Shown: positions 28,237 through 37,677, numbered from the stretch's first letter. The stretch is 64,000 nt of DNA from Variovorax sp. HW608 (GCF_900090195.1 NZ_LT607803.1:4242229-4306228), one strand, 5' to 3'. The notes: generated by a model from the sequence alone, not told the origin. Numbers and translations: made by a program.

Positions 28237-28310
28237 ATTCTATGAAGATGACATGAGCAAAACCCACTTATTCAATGACAAGCACGACTCAACAAAAAGA
28301 GGAGTTGAAG

Positions 28311-29381
28311 ATGACCGATCTACGGACCGGCGTGGTGACCGACGCTCAGCTTCTGGCCCTCCAAAAGGGCCGCAGCGCTGCCGTGGAGTGGTTGCGCTCG
28401 CATGTTGGTGCTGACGGTAAGCCCGTCGGTGCCGAGTCGACGAATCGCTGGTGGCGGCTCCCCTGGGCTCTGAGTATTGCGGGCGACTCAGTCACCGCCG
28501 CGTCAGTGCTTGCCTGGGCCGAGCACAATGCCTTCGACGAGCAGTACGACCTCCGACCGGGGCCGATGGAGTTCGCCCCGGGCGCGAGTCCCATCTATGA
28601 GCTCTCCGCGTTGGCGATTGCCGCTTGGAGGCTTGGTCGCTACGACCTGGCGAATTGCCTGCTCGACCGGTGCGCGACCTTCCAGAGCCAGGTGACGGGC
28701 GGGGTCTACGACCGTCGAAAGCGCGTGAACACGGAGCAGGATGTTCTCAAAACTGCGCAGCTCGGACTTGCCGCGATCGTCGCGAACCGGCGCGATATCG
28801 CCGATCCTATCTATGGCTGGTTCGTTCGACTGTGGGCTGCCCAGCCTGAGTTGCCCAAGGTGCTTTACCCGGTAATGGATGACAACGGAGAGCTGACCAA
28901 GCCGTCGGGTGACGACTTCCCCTCACAGTTCAAATACAAGGTCGACCTCTCCGCTCCGCTGCAGCCGTATTACAACCCCGCGATCGCTGCTGCGTTTCTC
29001 TACGACTACGGTTCGCTGACCAGGGAAAGCGCAGCGATCGCGTTAGCTCGTCAGTACCTGCAACTGAACATCGATGGCACTGAGGCCCAGTACAACGATC
29101 GGCGGTCGGTACAGATCTGCAAGTTCGCGTGGGGGGTCGCGAATGGGATCCTTGTCGACCGGGCATCCGATCTCACCATCCACGCGATCCGGATGGGCGA
29201 ATGGTTCCTCGAACGCCAGAATGCGGACGGGTCGTGGACACCGGCATCGTTCGGGAGGGCGGTCGAACCGACCGAGACCGACAAGCTCTGGAAGACGGGT
29301 GAGCACGTCATGGAGCTCACGATGATCTTGTGCGCCCTCCAGCACAAGATTAACCAGCGGGGCAACGAACCCATCAACTGA
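28311..29381 (+). CDS. Terpenoid-cyclase-like alpha/alpha-toroid protein
   Basis: The ATG at 28311 has AAGAGGAG six bases upstream and gives 356 residues. FLERQNADGSWTP near residue 305 is a QW motif (QxxDGSW) as in squalene/hopene cyclases and other (alpha/alpha)6-toroid proteins. Repeated helical pairs (ALSIAGDSVTAASVLAWAEHN, AIAAWRLGRYDLANCLLDR) fit that fold. The DXDD protonation motif of class II terpene cyclases is not evident, so cyclase activity is doubtful. An isomerase, hydratase or binding role is possible. It forms an operon with the P450 gene 20 bp downstream. Confidence 0.6.
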   Translation: MTDLRTGVVTDAQLLALQKGRSAAVEWLRSHVGADGKPVGAESTNRWWRLPWALSIAGDSVTAASVLAWAEHNAFDEQYDLRPGPMEFAPGASPIYELSALAIAAWRLGRYDLANCLLDRCATFQSQVTGGVYDRRKRVNTEQDVLKTAQLGLAAIVANRRDIADPIYGWFVRLWAAQPELPKVLYPVMDDNGELTKPSGDDFPSQFKYKVDLSAPLQPYYNPAIAAAFLYDYGSLTRESAAIALARQYLQLNIDGTEAQYNDRRSVQICKFAWGVANGILVDRASDLTIHAIRMGEWFLERQNADGSWTPASFGRAVEPTETDKLWKTGEHVMELTMILCALQHKINQRGNEPIN

Positions 29382-29401
29382 TAAAACAAAGGAGCAAAGC
29401 T

Positions 29402-30691
29402 ATGTCAATCGAGATCAAGACTCCCCGGGTCGAACGCCACTTCGACCACCACAGCCGGGAGTTCGCGTCGAACTATTCAAATGAGCTGAACGAGATGGCC
29501 GCCGATTTCCCGGTGGCCTATACGCCAGCTTGGAACGGGTTCTGGATGCTTGCGGGCTTCGAGGAGGTCAATGCGGCAGCAGACAACTGGCCCGTTTTTT
29601 CCTCGGCGCATGACGGGATCGAAGGTGACCCTTTCGTATCGCGTGACCTCGCGAACCTTCCGGAGCCGTTGCCGTTCCAACGGCGCGGCGTGAGTATCCC
29701 CTTTAGCAAGCTTGGAACCGGTGTTCGCTTCGTACCGAGCGAGTGCGATCCGCCGATGCACACAGACATCCGCAGGCTCGAGGTGCCATTCTTTACCCCT
29801 AAAGCGGTGCGTGGCCACGATGAAGAGGTCCGGCGTCTTGTTACAGAAGCTCTGGATTCTGTGATCGAGACTGGTTCAGTGGAACTCATCATGGAGTTTG
29901 CTCTTCAGATCACGACAAAGGTAACGATTGGAATCATCGGGTTCGACAAGGCGGACTGGCTTGATTTCGCACTCGCGGTTCACGAGATGGGTGCGCGACC
30001 GGGTTCGCAGGAAGCCGGGCGCCGCGTCGTCGAGACGCGCAAAAAGCTCGCAGCTCTGGTGGCCGAGCGCGCGAAGGAACCGAAGAACGATGTCGCTAGT
30101 GCTCTTCTCGCAGGTTCGATCCAAGGCACTCCGGTGAGCGAGGCGGAGGCCGCAACGATTCTGAACGGACTCACCTTCGCCGCGACGGACACAACCACGT
30201 CCACGCTAGCGCATATGATGATCTACCTCAGCGTGAACCCGACCCACAGGCAGCGGCTGATCGATGACCCGACGCTAATTCCGAATGCGATTGAAGAGAT
30301 ACTCCGCTACAACAGCCCGTTCTTCGGTACGTCGCGTACGGTCATGAATGACATCGAACTCGGGGGGCAGAAACTTAAAGCGGGTGATGCGGTCATGTTG
30401 GGCTTCGCGCCGGGTAATCGCGATCCGCGCAAGTTTGAAGAACCCGAGACGATCAAGTTCGACCGAGCAAATGCCAAAGACCACCTCGCCTTCGGCGCTG
30501 GCCCGCACCGATGCCTCGGTGCTCCGTTGGCGCGGCTCGAGTTGCGCATCATGATCGAAGAGATCCTCAAGCGCATTCCGGACTTCCACATCGCCACGGA
30601 CGACATCGTTCCGTACGCTGACAAGTCCTTCAACGGCTTTGAGAGCGTTCGGACGACGTTCACCCCGGGTAAACGCGTCTCCACCTCCTGA
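29402..30691 (+). CDS. Cytochrome P450 (CYP) monooxygenase, ferredoxin-dependent type
   Basis: The 429-residue soluble P450 has all key motifs: CDPPMHTDIRR in the B-C region, the I-helix LTFAATDTTTS (oxygen-binding A-x-D-T-T), EEILR (ExxR) and the heme loop HLAFGAGPHRCLGAPLARLE with Cys371 as heme ligand. It hydroxylates a hydrophobic substrate using electrons from a [2Fe-2S] ferredoxin. The ferredoxin gene 1 kb away is broken by IS1380 copy 2, so it may depend on the ferredoxin at 46087. AAGGAG precedes the start. It shares an operon with the toroid protein. The substrate is unknown. Confidence 0.92.
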   Translation: MSIEIKTPRVERHFDHHSREFASNYSNELNEMAADFPVAYTPAWNGFWMLAGFEEVNAAADNWPVFSSAHDGIEGDPFVSRDLANLPEPLPFQRRGVSIPFSKLGTGVRFVPSECDPPMHTDIRRLEVPFFTPKAVRGHDEEVRRLVTEALDSVIETGSVELIMEFALQITTKVTIGIIGFDKADWLDFALAVHEMGARPGSQEAGRRVVETRKKLAALVAERAKEPKNDVASALLAGSIQGTPVSEAEAATILNGLTFAATDTTTSTLAHMMIYLSVNPTHRQRLIDDPTLIPNAIEEILRYNSPFFGTSRTVMNDIELGGQKLKAGDAVMLGFAPGNRDPRKFEEPETIKFDRANAKDHLAFGAGPHRCLGAPLARLELRIMIEEILKRIPDFHIATDDIVPYADKSFNGFESVRTTFTPGKRVSTS

Positions 30692-30771
30692 CCTCTGAAC
30701 GGGCCTTCCACGCATTGCGCGGGAGGCTTCTTCGATGTTGTCGGCGCGGGCTCTCGCGCGTCGCGCGCCTG

Positions 30772-31233
30772 CTACCCGCGGTGCTTTAACCTCTTGGGGA
30801 GACGCAATCGAATCGGGTCAAGTTCCGTCCCTTCGGAATACGTGCCCATGAGGATGTTGGAGCCGGCCTGGGAGAGGGTGGCTTGAATGGGCCCGGCGCT
30901 GCTTCCCGGCGTCAGCCGCGCGATGACGACAAATGCGCTTTCGTCCTGCGGGTGCTTCACGGCGACGCCCACCGTTGTCTGGTCGAAGACGAGCATGGGC
31001 TGGGCGAGACGGAGACGTAGCAACCCGCCATGTCCTGTAAACCCGACCTCGCCCCCAAACCGAAGCACGAGGGAGGACTCCACCCTCTTTCGCCCAACAT
31101 AGGGAAAAAAGAACGAGTCGCCGGTGGCTTCCGCGGGTTCGATTACTTCAACCGAGCCGCGCATCCGAGCCAGGTAGTCACGGAAGCTCGCCTTGAAGCC
31201 CCATTCGAGGCCGACCGCATCTTCAGCGATCAT
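30772..31233 (-). CDS. HtaA-domain protein
   Basis: The 153-residue protein shows GLEWGFKASFRDYLARM near residue 9, then DSFFFP, then GGEVGFTGHGGLLRLRLAQPMLVF. This is the WGxKxSFRxY...FxFP...VxFTGHxGxLxL pattern of HtaA domains, which bind heme in corynebacterial surface proteins. Here there is no signal peptide or anchor, so a cytoplasmic role is likely, perhaps binding a small hydrophobic ligand. HtaA domains are mostly actinobacterial, which suggests this module was transferred. The link to the P450 module rests on position. Confidence 0.6.
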   Translation of the reverse strand: MIAEDAVGLEWGFKASFRDYLARMRGSVEVIEPAEATGDSFFFPYVGRKRVESSLVLRFGGEVGFTGHGGLLRLRLAQPMLVFDQTTVGVAVKHPQDESAFVVIARLTPGSSAGPIQATLSQAGSNILMGTYSEGTELDPIRLRLPKRLKHRG

Positions 31234-31734
31234 GAGCCATCAACAAGGCAAAGTCGCCTCGCACCCTATCCGCTTTCATACAGTGCGCGAATGCATAGGC
31301 TTCGCGCTCCCGGACGGGCGTCGATTTCCAACCATCCGCAATCGCGGCTGCGGCATCCAGAGCGCGCACACTCGAGCGTGACATCGGCATCCGCCGCGTA
31401 GACCTGCTCCGTAGCCGGCTCATCTCACAGAGCGCTGCGGACGCGGACACCGCGCGCCCGTCGATACAAAGTTCGCTTAGGAGTGCGAGCAAATCTGGTT
31501 TGCAGAGCATGCCGTTTTTCATCCGGTCACGGGGAGTCGGTCGTCTGAGGAGATCAGAGGGTTTTGAGTGGGAGACCCATCAAGAAAGTCTTGGACGGTG
31601 GCGGTCGGGTGTACGGTAAATGAGGCTCGGTGCCGATCGGAGAGATCCGGCCCTGGTGGCCTGCGGAGCGTAGCGCAGCCACCGCCTCTCCCCCTGATTG
31701 CCCAGCCCGACGACCGCGACGTTCACTGTGCTGG
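31234..31734. other. Gap between the HtaA gene and the ferredoxin fragment
   Basis: These 500 bp hold only short frames. One on the minus strand (31223-31522, about 99 residues starting MKNGMLCKPD) has no good ribosome site and no recognised motif. I call no gene here. Confidence 0.4.
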
Positions 31735-32041
31735 TCACCGTTGGCTTGCCGGCACAGTCAAGGTCAGACCCTCCAGAGAAGGAGTCACCACGATCTGACA
31801 TGACAGCCGACTGCAGTCGGTACGGTCTTCGGAGGTAGCGTCCAGCATCTCGTCTTCGAACGCTCCGATTGGACCGAGCAGGTCGAACCACTCCTTAACT
31901 ACAAAGACATGGCACGAAGCACACGAAAGGTCCCCACCACATTCTCCGATGATGCCTCGGACCCCAGAGGCTATCGCGGCTTTCATTACCGACGTTCCGT
32001 CAACGGCATCAACCTTCACTTTGTTGCCATCTGGCTGTATG
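31735..32041 (-). pseudogene. [2Fe-2S] ferredoxin gene, body (split by IS1380)
   Basis: This carries nearly all of a putidaredoxin-type ferredoxin: IQPDGNKVKVDAVDG, then the cluster loop GECGGDLSCASCHVFV with three Cys and the fourth in CSRLSCQIVV. Such proteins pass electrons to bacterial P450s. The native start lies beyond the IS at 33816. Joining 33816-33800 to 32041-31735 restores an ATG and MTSVIFIQPDG, 107 residues, the same length as the ferredoxin at 46087. In the present sequence the frame runs into the IS and could only be expressed as a fusion. Confidence 0.87.
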
Positions 32042-32046
32042 AATAT

Positions 32047-33799
32047 CCTGAATCCGTGAGCGCGAGAGTGAAGGTGGCTCACCCTGAGGGTGGGGGTCGA
32101 TTCGGGGGGGTTGATCAGGGGCATGACCGATGTGGCGCGTTTAATGCTGCTGTTGCAAGACACAGCACCCGAGTCAACCTCCAATGCGCCCCTTCATCGT
32201 CAAGCAACTCGACTACGACCTCACGCCCGTGGCGGGGTTGGCCCTGGTGGGACACCACCTGAAGCGACTCGCCCCGGTGTTCAGGCACATCGACACCGCG
32301 CTGCGCGTCGTCGGCGGCGTGGCCAACAGCGACATCCTGCGCAGCTACGTCGGGCTGCTGGTGCAGGGCAAGAGCGATTTCGATGCGATCGAGAACTTCC
32401 GCGGTGATGCGTTCTTCAAGCAGGCACTGGGCATCAAACTGCTGCCTTCGAGCCCGACGCTGCGCCAGCGCATGGATGCCCGCGCGGGCGACCTGTTTGA
32501 CTTCATGCCGCCGCTGATCGAGACACTGCTGGCTGGCGCGCGCCCGGACTACGGCGTGCTGCCTTGCGGCTGGGTGGCGCTGGATGTCGATACGTTCGCC
32601 ATGGACAACGGCGGCACCGCCAAGGACGGCGTGGGGCGCACCTATGCCGGGGTCGATGGCTACTGTCCGCTGGCGGCCTATCTGGGCTCGCACGGGTTCT
32701 GCCTGGAGTTGGCGCTGCGCCCGGGCGTGCAGCACTCGGCGTCGGAGACACAATTCAACTTCGAGCGCGTGATCCCGATGGCGCAGCGCCTGAGTGCGGC
32801 GGGCCCGAAGGCGCCGATCCTGGCGCGCCTGGATTCTGGCTTCGACTCGGCGGCGCTGATGCGCGTCATCGAGTCCTATAACCATGCCGGCCAGCCGCAG
32901 GTGGACTGGCTGATCAAATGGAATCCGCGCACCACCCACGTGGTGGCGCTGGCCGAGCGACTCGATGCCGACGCAGCCACGCTCTGGGAGCATCCGCGCG
33001 CGGGCAAGCGCGTGACAGTGTGGGAGGAATCGCTGTCCATCGAAGGCATCGAGCGGCCGCTGCGCCGCGTGCTGCGCCTGACCGAGCGCACCATCGATGC
33101 GAAGGGTCAGCTGTTGATCGAACCCAAGCTCACGCTGGACGGCTGGAGCACGAGCCTGGAGGCCAGACAGTTCGATGCGAAGGCCGTCATCGCGCTGTAC
33201 GCCGACCACGGCACGCACGAGCAGTTCCATTCCGAGTTCAAGACCGACCTCGACCTGGAGCGGCTGCCCTCGGGCAAGTTCGATACCAACTACCTGGTGT
33301 GCGAACTCGCGGCGCTGGCCATGAACATCCTGCGCCTGATGGGCCAGGCCGGGCTGCACGGGCCGAATGCGCCAGTGCGTCACGCGGCCAAGCGCCGGCG
33401 CATCAAGACGGTGATGCAGGAGCTCATCTACCGCGCCGGTCGTCTCATCGAGCATGGCCGGCGCGTCATCCTCGGCCTGGGGGCCAACGATCGCGCGGCC
33501 AGCGCCTTCGAGCGATTGCACTGGCAACTTGCCGGCACCGGCGGCTGAAGGCAGTCCAGGCGCCAGCACAACATCCAGTACCTCGCCGGCGGCCCCACGT
33601 CGCGCAGCGCGCACAAGCGTGCAACGGCGCACGGAAATCGCCCCTGTGCGCACGGTTGCAGAGCATCTCTGGGCGTTCAGTACGGAACGAAGAGGCTGCA
33701 ATTGAGCCATGCGGTCACTGGACATCCGCTGCGCACCCATTAAGGGCGAATTGGCAGGGCAATTGAACCGGATCGGCATACAGGGGTCACGGATTCAGG
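32047..33799 (+). mobile_element. IS1380-family insertion sequence, copy 2
   Basis: The element is 1753 bp with the same 13-bp terminal repeats as copy 1 (CCTGAATCCGTGA at 32047, complement ending at 33799). It is flanked by a 5-bp duplication AATAT (32042-32046 and 33800-33804). It is in the same orientation as copy 1. It disrupts the ferredoxin gene after codon 5. Different duplications on the two copies show independent insertions. Confidence 0.92.
32184..33548 (+). CDS. tnpA: IS1380-family DDE transposase (copy 2)
   Basis: The 454-residue transposase is the same as copy 1 apart from two residues (Leu in PKLTLDG, Ala in DAKAVIALY). Reading frame, start and catalytic Asp/Glu regions (TFAMDNGG, LARLDSGFDS, HSEFKTDLDLE) are intact. 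Near identity to copy 1 points to recent movement within this genome. Confidence 0.93.
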   Translation: MRPFIVKQLDYDLTPVAGLALVGHHLKRLAPVFRHIDTALRVVGGVANSDILRSYVGLLVQGKSDFDAIENFRGDAFFKQALGIKLLPSSPTLRQRMDARAGDLFDFMPPLIETLLAGARPDYGVLPCGWVALDVDTFAMDNGGTAKDGVGRTYAGVDGYCPLAAYLGSHGFCLELALRPGVQHSASETQFNFERVIPMAQRLSAAGPKAPILARLDSGFDSAALMRVIESYNHAGQPQVDWLIKWNPRTTHVVALAERLDADAATLWEHPRAGKRVTVWEESLSIEGIERPLRRVLRLTERTIDAKGQLLIEPKLTLDGWSTSLEARQFDAKAVIALYADHGTHEQFHSEFKTDLDLERLPSGKFDTNYLVCELAALAMNILRLMGQAGLHGPNAPVRHAAKRRRIKTVMQELIYRAGRLIEHGRRVILGLGANDRAASAFERLHWQLAGTGG

Positions 33800-33816
33800 A
33801 ATATGACAGAGGTCAT
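33800..33816 (-). pseudogene. First five codons of the interrupted ferredoxin gene
   Basis: ATGACCTCTGTCATATT on the minus strand starts at 33816 and is the missing start of the ferredoxin split by IS1380 copy 2. GAGG lies upstream at a normal distance. Upstream to 34088 I see no gene. Confidence 0.7.
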
Positions 33817-34088
33817 GGGATGCGCCTCGACAAGGCCGAAATATGGGATGTTGCAGTCATGGCTGACATTAGTACGTCATTGCTAAATAAGGATCACGGA
33901 TCACTCAGATCATGGTTATCCAATTTTTGTTGGAAACGTGTCACCTGACCATACCGAGACCCCCAACCCGCAGGAGTGTCGTTGGCCACAGTCGACAATC
34001 CTCGCGCTCAACTGGATCGTGACTCGGTGCTCTCTCGCAACTCAGCTTCAATAGAAGTGGGCTCTGGTCGTAATAAGTGAGGCGAGAA

Positions 34089-35354
34089 CTACCTAGACTC
34101 GCGCCTGAGTCCTAGCCCTGCTTCGTCGACGTGGATAGTGTTACGCGCAGCTGGGCGCGAAGCAAGTCTGACACCGGAGAGCAAAAGTAATACTGCCACG
34201 ACGCCGGCGAGAAGGGCAACGAGGAGGGGGACATCGTACGAACCTGTGATGTCGAAACCCAGTCCCCATAGCGGCGCCGCCAGCGAGGCACCAAGGTAGT
34301 ACACCATCATGAGAATTCCATAGATATTCTGGAAGCGTTCCGGGCTAACGCTGCTACTAACGAACAGGGGAAGTAGCACCAGGTGGCTGGTCAGGGCCAT
34401 CGCTGCAAACGGGAGAACGATTAAAAATCCGCTTACCTTAGTGACAAATGTCAGGGCACCGAATCCAAAGACATAGCAAACGATCATCATTCCGGCTGCA
34501 GCGGTCAATCCAAACTTGTCAAAAATGACACCGCCAAGAGGCTTCAACACCATTTGAAAGACGGCGTAATACGACACCAGGAGGCCGGCGGTCGAAAAGT
34601 CGAGACCTTTAGATATCACGATCGGTGTAATTACTTGAGTAAGGCCAGCCTCAACGGAAAGTAGCCCAGCTCCAAGGACAATCAGGGCGACGGGGGTCAG
34701 GTGGCGCCGGACACGGGGTGCGACCTTGCTGGCGGCCTCAGCAGCCACCTTAGGAGGATCCTTAATGAGCGCAATCGCCGGGATGGTCATGCAGAGAAAG
34801 ACGATACATGCAACAGCCCGCACCGCACCCTCCCAGCCGACGACTTTGACGATTGCCGGCATAGCGAGTCCCCAAACGATCGAGCCTGCTGCGCCTCCGG
34901 CCATCACCAGCCCAAACACTAGCCCGCGCCGGGAATGCTGGTGCCAGCTGTTGACGAGGAAGGTCACGGGCACAACGGTGGCGAAGGACCACAGAAGGCT
35001 CCAGAGTACCGTGAAGAGGTAGAACTGCCAGAGTTCAGTGGTGAACGAAAGCGCAACAATCCAGATAAACGACCAGATGGAGGCCACAAATACCGGCAAC
35101 CGGATCCCGAAGCGCCTGACGACCCGCCCGATCAGCGGCATCATCAGCGCACCTACGATGCCAAGAATGGTGTACTGCAACAGATAGGCAGACACCGGCA
35201 CATGGAAGCGGGCTGTTCCCGACGGAATCAACAGCCCGATGCTGGTCAATGTGCCGGCAAAAGCGAACATCATCAAGGCCGCACCAATGGTGGACCTGAG
35301 GCGTTTCGCGCATGCGATCCGTTCAAGGGGAGAAAGATCGTGCGTAGATGTCAT
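34089..35354 (-). CDS. MFS transporter, monocarboxylate/oxalate-formate antiporter type
   Basis: The 421-residue protein has about 12 hydrophobic segments. A charged central loop (IKDPPKVAAEAASKVAPRVRRHL) separates two six-helix halves. GRVVRRFGIRLPVF after helix 2 is the MFS loop 2-3 signature, and GGVIFDKFGL is its repeat in the second half. The family moves small organic acids across the inner membrane with protons. Position between the P450 module and the catabolic genes suggests uptake of the pathway substrate or export of a product. The start at 35354 is not strongly supported by a ribosome site. Confidence 0.82.
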   Translation of the reverse strand: MTSTHDLSPLERIACAKRLRSTIGAALMMFAFAGTLTSIGLLIPSGTARFHVPVSAYLLQYTILGIVGALMMPLIGRVVRRFGIRLPVFVASIWSFIWIVALSFTTELWQFYLFTVLWSLLWSFATVVPVTFLVNSWHQHSRRGLVFGLVMAGGAAGSIVWGLAMPAIVKVVGWEGAVRAVACIVFLCMTIPAIALIKDPPKVAAEAASKVAPRVRRHLTPVALIVLGAGLLSVEAGLTQVITPIVISKGLDFSTAGLLVSYYAVFQMVLKPLGGVIFDKFGLTAAAGMMIVCYVFGFGALTFVTKVSGFLIVLPFAAMALTSHLVLLPLFVSSSVSPERFQNIYGILMMVYYLGASLAAPLWGLGFDITGSYDVPLLVALLAGVVAVLLLLSGVRLASRPAARNTIHVDEAGLGLRRESR

Positions 35355-35650
35355 GGCGTGTCTCCGTCTCTTCTTCTTTGGTCAAGTTGAAAGTGCTTCA
35401 GTATCCGGACGACGGTGTCTGGGTAAGCGAGGCGTGGCTGCGGTAGCGTCGGGCAGGAGTTTTCGCCGACACAGCTCAATCTAATCTGAACCTCAACAAT
35501 CTGTCAACGGGTGTCGTCATGACAGTCACTGTCACGAAGGTTTTTGGGCATTTTCTCGCCGCGAGGCATTGTGTCGGTGGTGACGTCATGCAGATCAAAA
35601 CTAGACAAATGGTCGCCTCGCAGTGCGTCAGGAGAGGCAGGGCAGGAGTG
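35355..35650. other. Upstream region of the MFS gene
   Basis: No gene was recognised in these 296 bp. The region should contain the MFS promoter. CATGACAGTCACTGTCACG at about 35518 includes the palindromic GACAGTCACTGTC, a possible operator. Confidence 0.35.
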
Positions 35651-36055
35651 ATGAAGAGGTCTAGATTCGCCGAGGAGCAGATCACCTACGCGCTGCGGCT
35701 GGCCGACAGCGGCACACCTGTGGTGGATATGTGCCGGCAGATCGGCATCTGGGAGGGGACGTTCTATACGCCGGACGAAGAAGTATGCGGACCTCAGCAT
35801 GCGCGAACTGTGCAAGGGCGCGTCGTTGCCGACCAGACGCTGGGCAAGCAGTGCCTGCAGGGAGCCGTACGAAAGGAGCTATCAGCGTTGCCAAGCGGCG
35901 CGTGCTGGCAGCCCTAGATGCAGTAGCGCTTCAAGGTGAGCTCGCAGCGCTTCGTGCAACTGACGTCGCTGCAGCGCCCGCCGTGGGACGACAAGAGCAA
36001 AGCACGGGACCGGAGCGCCGTGCGCGAGCGCATCCGCGATATCGCAATGAGCAGA
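35651..36055 (+). pseudogene. IS3-family transposase remnant (OrfA/OrfB)
   Basis: MKRSRFAEEQITYALRLADSGTPVVDMCRQIG at the start is the helix-turn-helix N-terminus of an IS3-family (IS407-like) OrfA, with AGGAG upstream. After TFYT the frame shifts and continues as KKYADLSMRELCKGASLP. Farther on, PPWDDKSKARDRSAVRERIRDIAMSRP is a broken OrfB start. No terminal repeats were found and the rest of OrfB is missing. It is a decayed scar at the left border of the catabolic cluster. Confidence 0.7.
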
Positions 36056-36183
36056 CCCTGAACGGTAACTGCGTTAGTTCGCCTGTGTGAACGACAAAGA
36101 TGGCGCAAGCGTGAGATTGTCTGGTCCGACGTGAGTATTCGTCGATTGCGCGCTCACGGCTGCTGCGGAGAATGCCTTGAGCC

Positions 36184-37677
36184 ATGACGCTCAAACAATC
36201 TCAATTTCAGACACTCACGGATCAACTTGCCGACAAGGCGCTGCTGCGACAGCTCAATCTGATCGACGGCGAGTGGCGCGGTGCAGCCTCCGGCGATCTG
36301 CTCCCGGTGATCAACCCTGCAAACGGCGGGGAATTGGCACGGGTGCCCGCGTCCGGTGCCGAAGATGCCACTGCGGCCGTCGAAGCGGCGCACCGGGCTC
36401 TGCCGGCCTGGTCTGCCCTCACCACGAAGGAGCGCGCCGCCATCCTGCGCCGCTGGTACGAGCTGATCCTTGCGCACCGCGAGGATCTCGGGATTATCCT
36501 GGCCAGCGAGCAGGGAAAGCCGCTGGCCGAGGCGATCGGCGAAGTGGTCTATGGCGCGGGCTTCGTCGAGTGGTTCGCAGAAGAGGGCAAGCGCGTGTAC
36601 GGTGACGTCATCCCGCCCCACGTTCGCGACCGGCGCCTGGTCGTCGTGAAGCAGGCCGTAGGCGTCGCCGCGCTGGTCACGCCCTGGAACTTCCCCAGCG
36701 CCATGATTACTCGCAAGGCCGGACCCGCTCTGGCCGCGGGCTGCTCGGTGGTGCTCAAGCCCGCCGAGGACACACCGCTGTCGGCCTTGGCCCTGGGTGA
36801 GTTGGCGCTGCGGGCGGGCGTACCGGCCGGCGTATTCAACATCGTGACGACGGCCAAGCCAGCCCCGGTGGGCGAGGTCTTCACGACCCACCCGGCAGTG
36901 CGCAAGTTGTCCTTCACTGGCTCCACGCGCGTGGGCAAGCTGCTCATGTCGCAGTGCGCCGGAACAGTCAAGAAGGTATCTTTGGAACTGGGCGGGAACG
37001 CGGCCTTTATCGTGTTTGACGATGCCGACTTGGATGCCGCACTGGCTGGACTGATTGCGGTGAAGTTCCGAAACACAGGTCAGACCTGCGTCAGCGCCAA
37101 CCGCATTTTCGTGCAGGCCGGTGTGTATGACCGCTTCTGCAGGATGCTGAGCCAGGCGGTCGCCGGCATGAAGACCGGCGATCCGCTCGCGCCAGGCATT
37201 CAGCAAGGCCCGCTCATCAATGGCGCGGCCCTGGAAAAGGTCCAAGCACTGGTGGATGACGCCATTGCTCGCGGTGCCCAAGTCGAAACTGGCGGCACCA
37301 CGCATGAACTTGGCGGACTTTTCTTCCAACCCACGGTGCTTTCCCGCATCACGGGCGAGATGCGCATGTGCCATGAAGAGATATTCGGGCCTGTGGCACC
37401 GCTTCAGCGCTTCGAGCATGAATCCGAGGTTGTCGCCCAGGCCAATGACACGCCATACGGCCTGGCTGGCTACTTCTACAGCCGGGATGTTGGGCGCGCA
37501 TGGCGCGTTGCCGAGGCGCTAGAGGTCGGCATGGTGGGCGTGAACGAAGGCGGCATGTCTACCGAACTCGCGCCGTTCGGAGGTGTGAAGGAGTCCGGTA
37601 TCGGCCGTGAGGGCTCGAAGTACGGCATCGAAGAGTACATCGAGACGAAGTACATCTGTTTCGGCGGTATTGCCTGA
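36184..37677 (+). CDS. gabD: NAD(P)-dependent succinate-semialdehyde-type dehydrogenase
   Basis: The 497-residue aldehyde dehydrogenase has VTPWNFPSAM near 166, VSLELGGN with general base Glu268, and GQTCVSANR with catalytic Cys302. Length and motifs match GabD-type succinate semialdehyde dehydrogenases. It oxidises an aldehyde to a carboxylic acid in the cytoplasm. In this cluster it might act on a dicarboxylic semialdehyde or another pathway aldehyde instead of the GABA shunt intermediate. The gene stands alone, between the IS3 remnant and a 440-bp gap. The symbol marks the subfamily. Confidence 0.8.
   Translation: MTLKQSQFQTLTDQLADKALLRQLNLIDGEWRGAASGDLLPVINPANGGELARVPASGAEDATAAVEAAHRALPAWSALTTKERAAILRRWYELILAHREDLGIILASEQGKPLAEAIGEVVYGAGFVEWFAEEGKRVYGDVIPPHVRDRRLVVVKQAVGVAALVTPWNFPSAMITRKAGPALAAGCSVVLKPAEDTPLSALALGELALRAGVPAGVFNIVTTAKPAPVGEVFTTHPAVRKLSFTGSTRVGKLLMSQCAGTVKKVSLELGGNAAFIVFDDADLDAALAGLIAVKFRNTGQTCVSANRIFVQAGVYDRFCRMLSQAVAGMKTGDPLAPGIQQGPLINGAALEKVQALVDDAIARGAQVETGGTTHELGGLFFQPTVLSRITGEMRMCHEEIFGPVAPLQRFEHESEVVAQANDTPYGLAGYFYSRDVGRAWRVAEALEVGMVGVNEGGMSTELAPFGGVKESGIGREGSKYGIEEYIETKYICFGGIA

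Noticed and set aside
16728..33799. Two IS1380 copies acting as a composite transposon carrying tns and P450 genes
   Set aside because: Each copy has its own complete 5-bp duplication (ATGTC and AATAT) and each splits a gene that can be rebuilt, so they inserted one by one.
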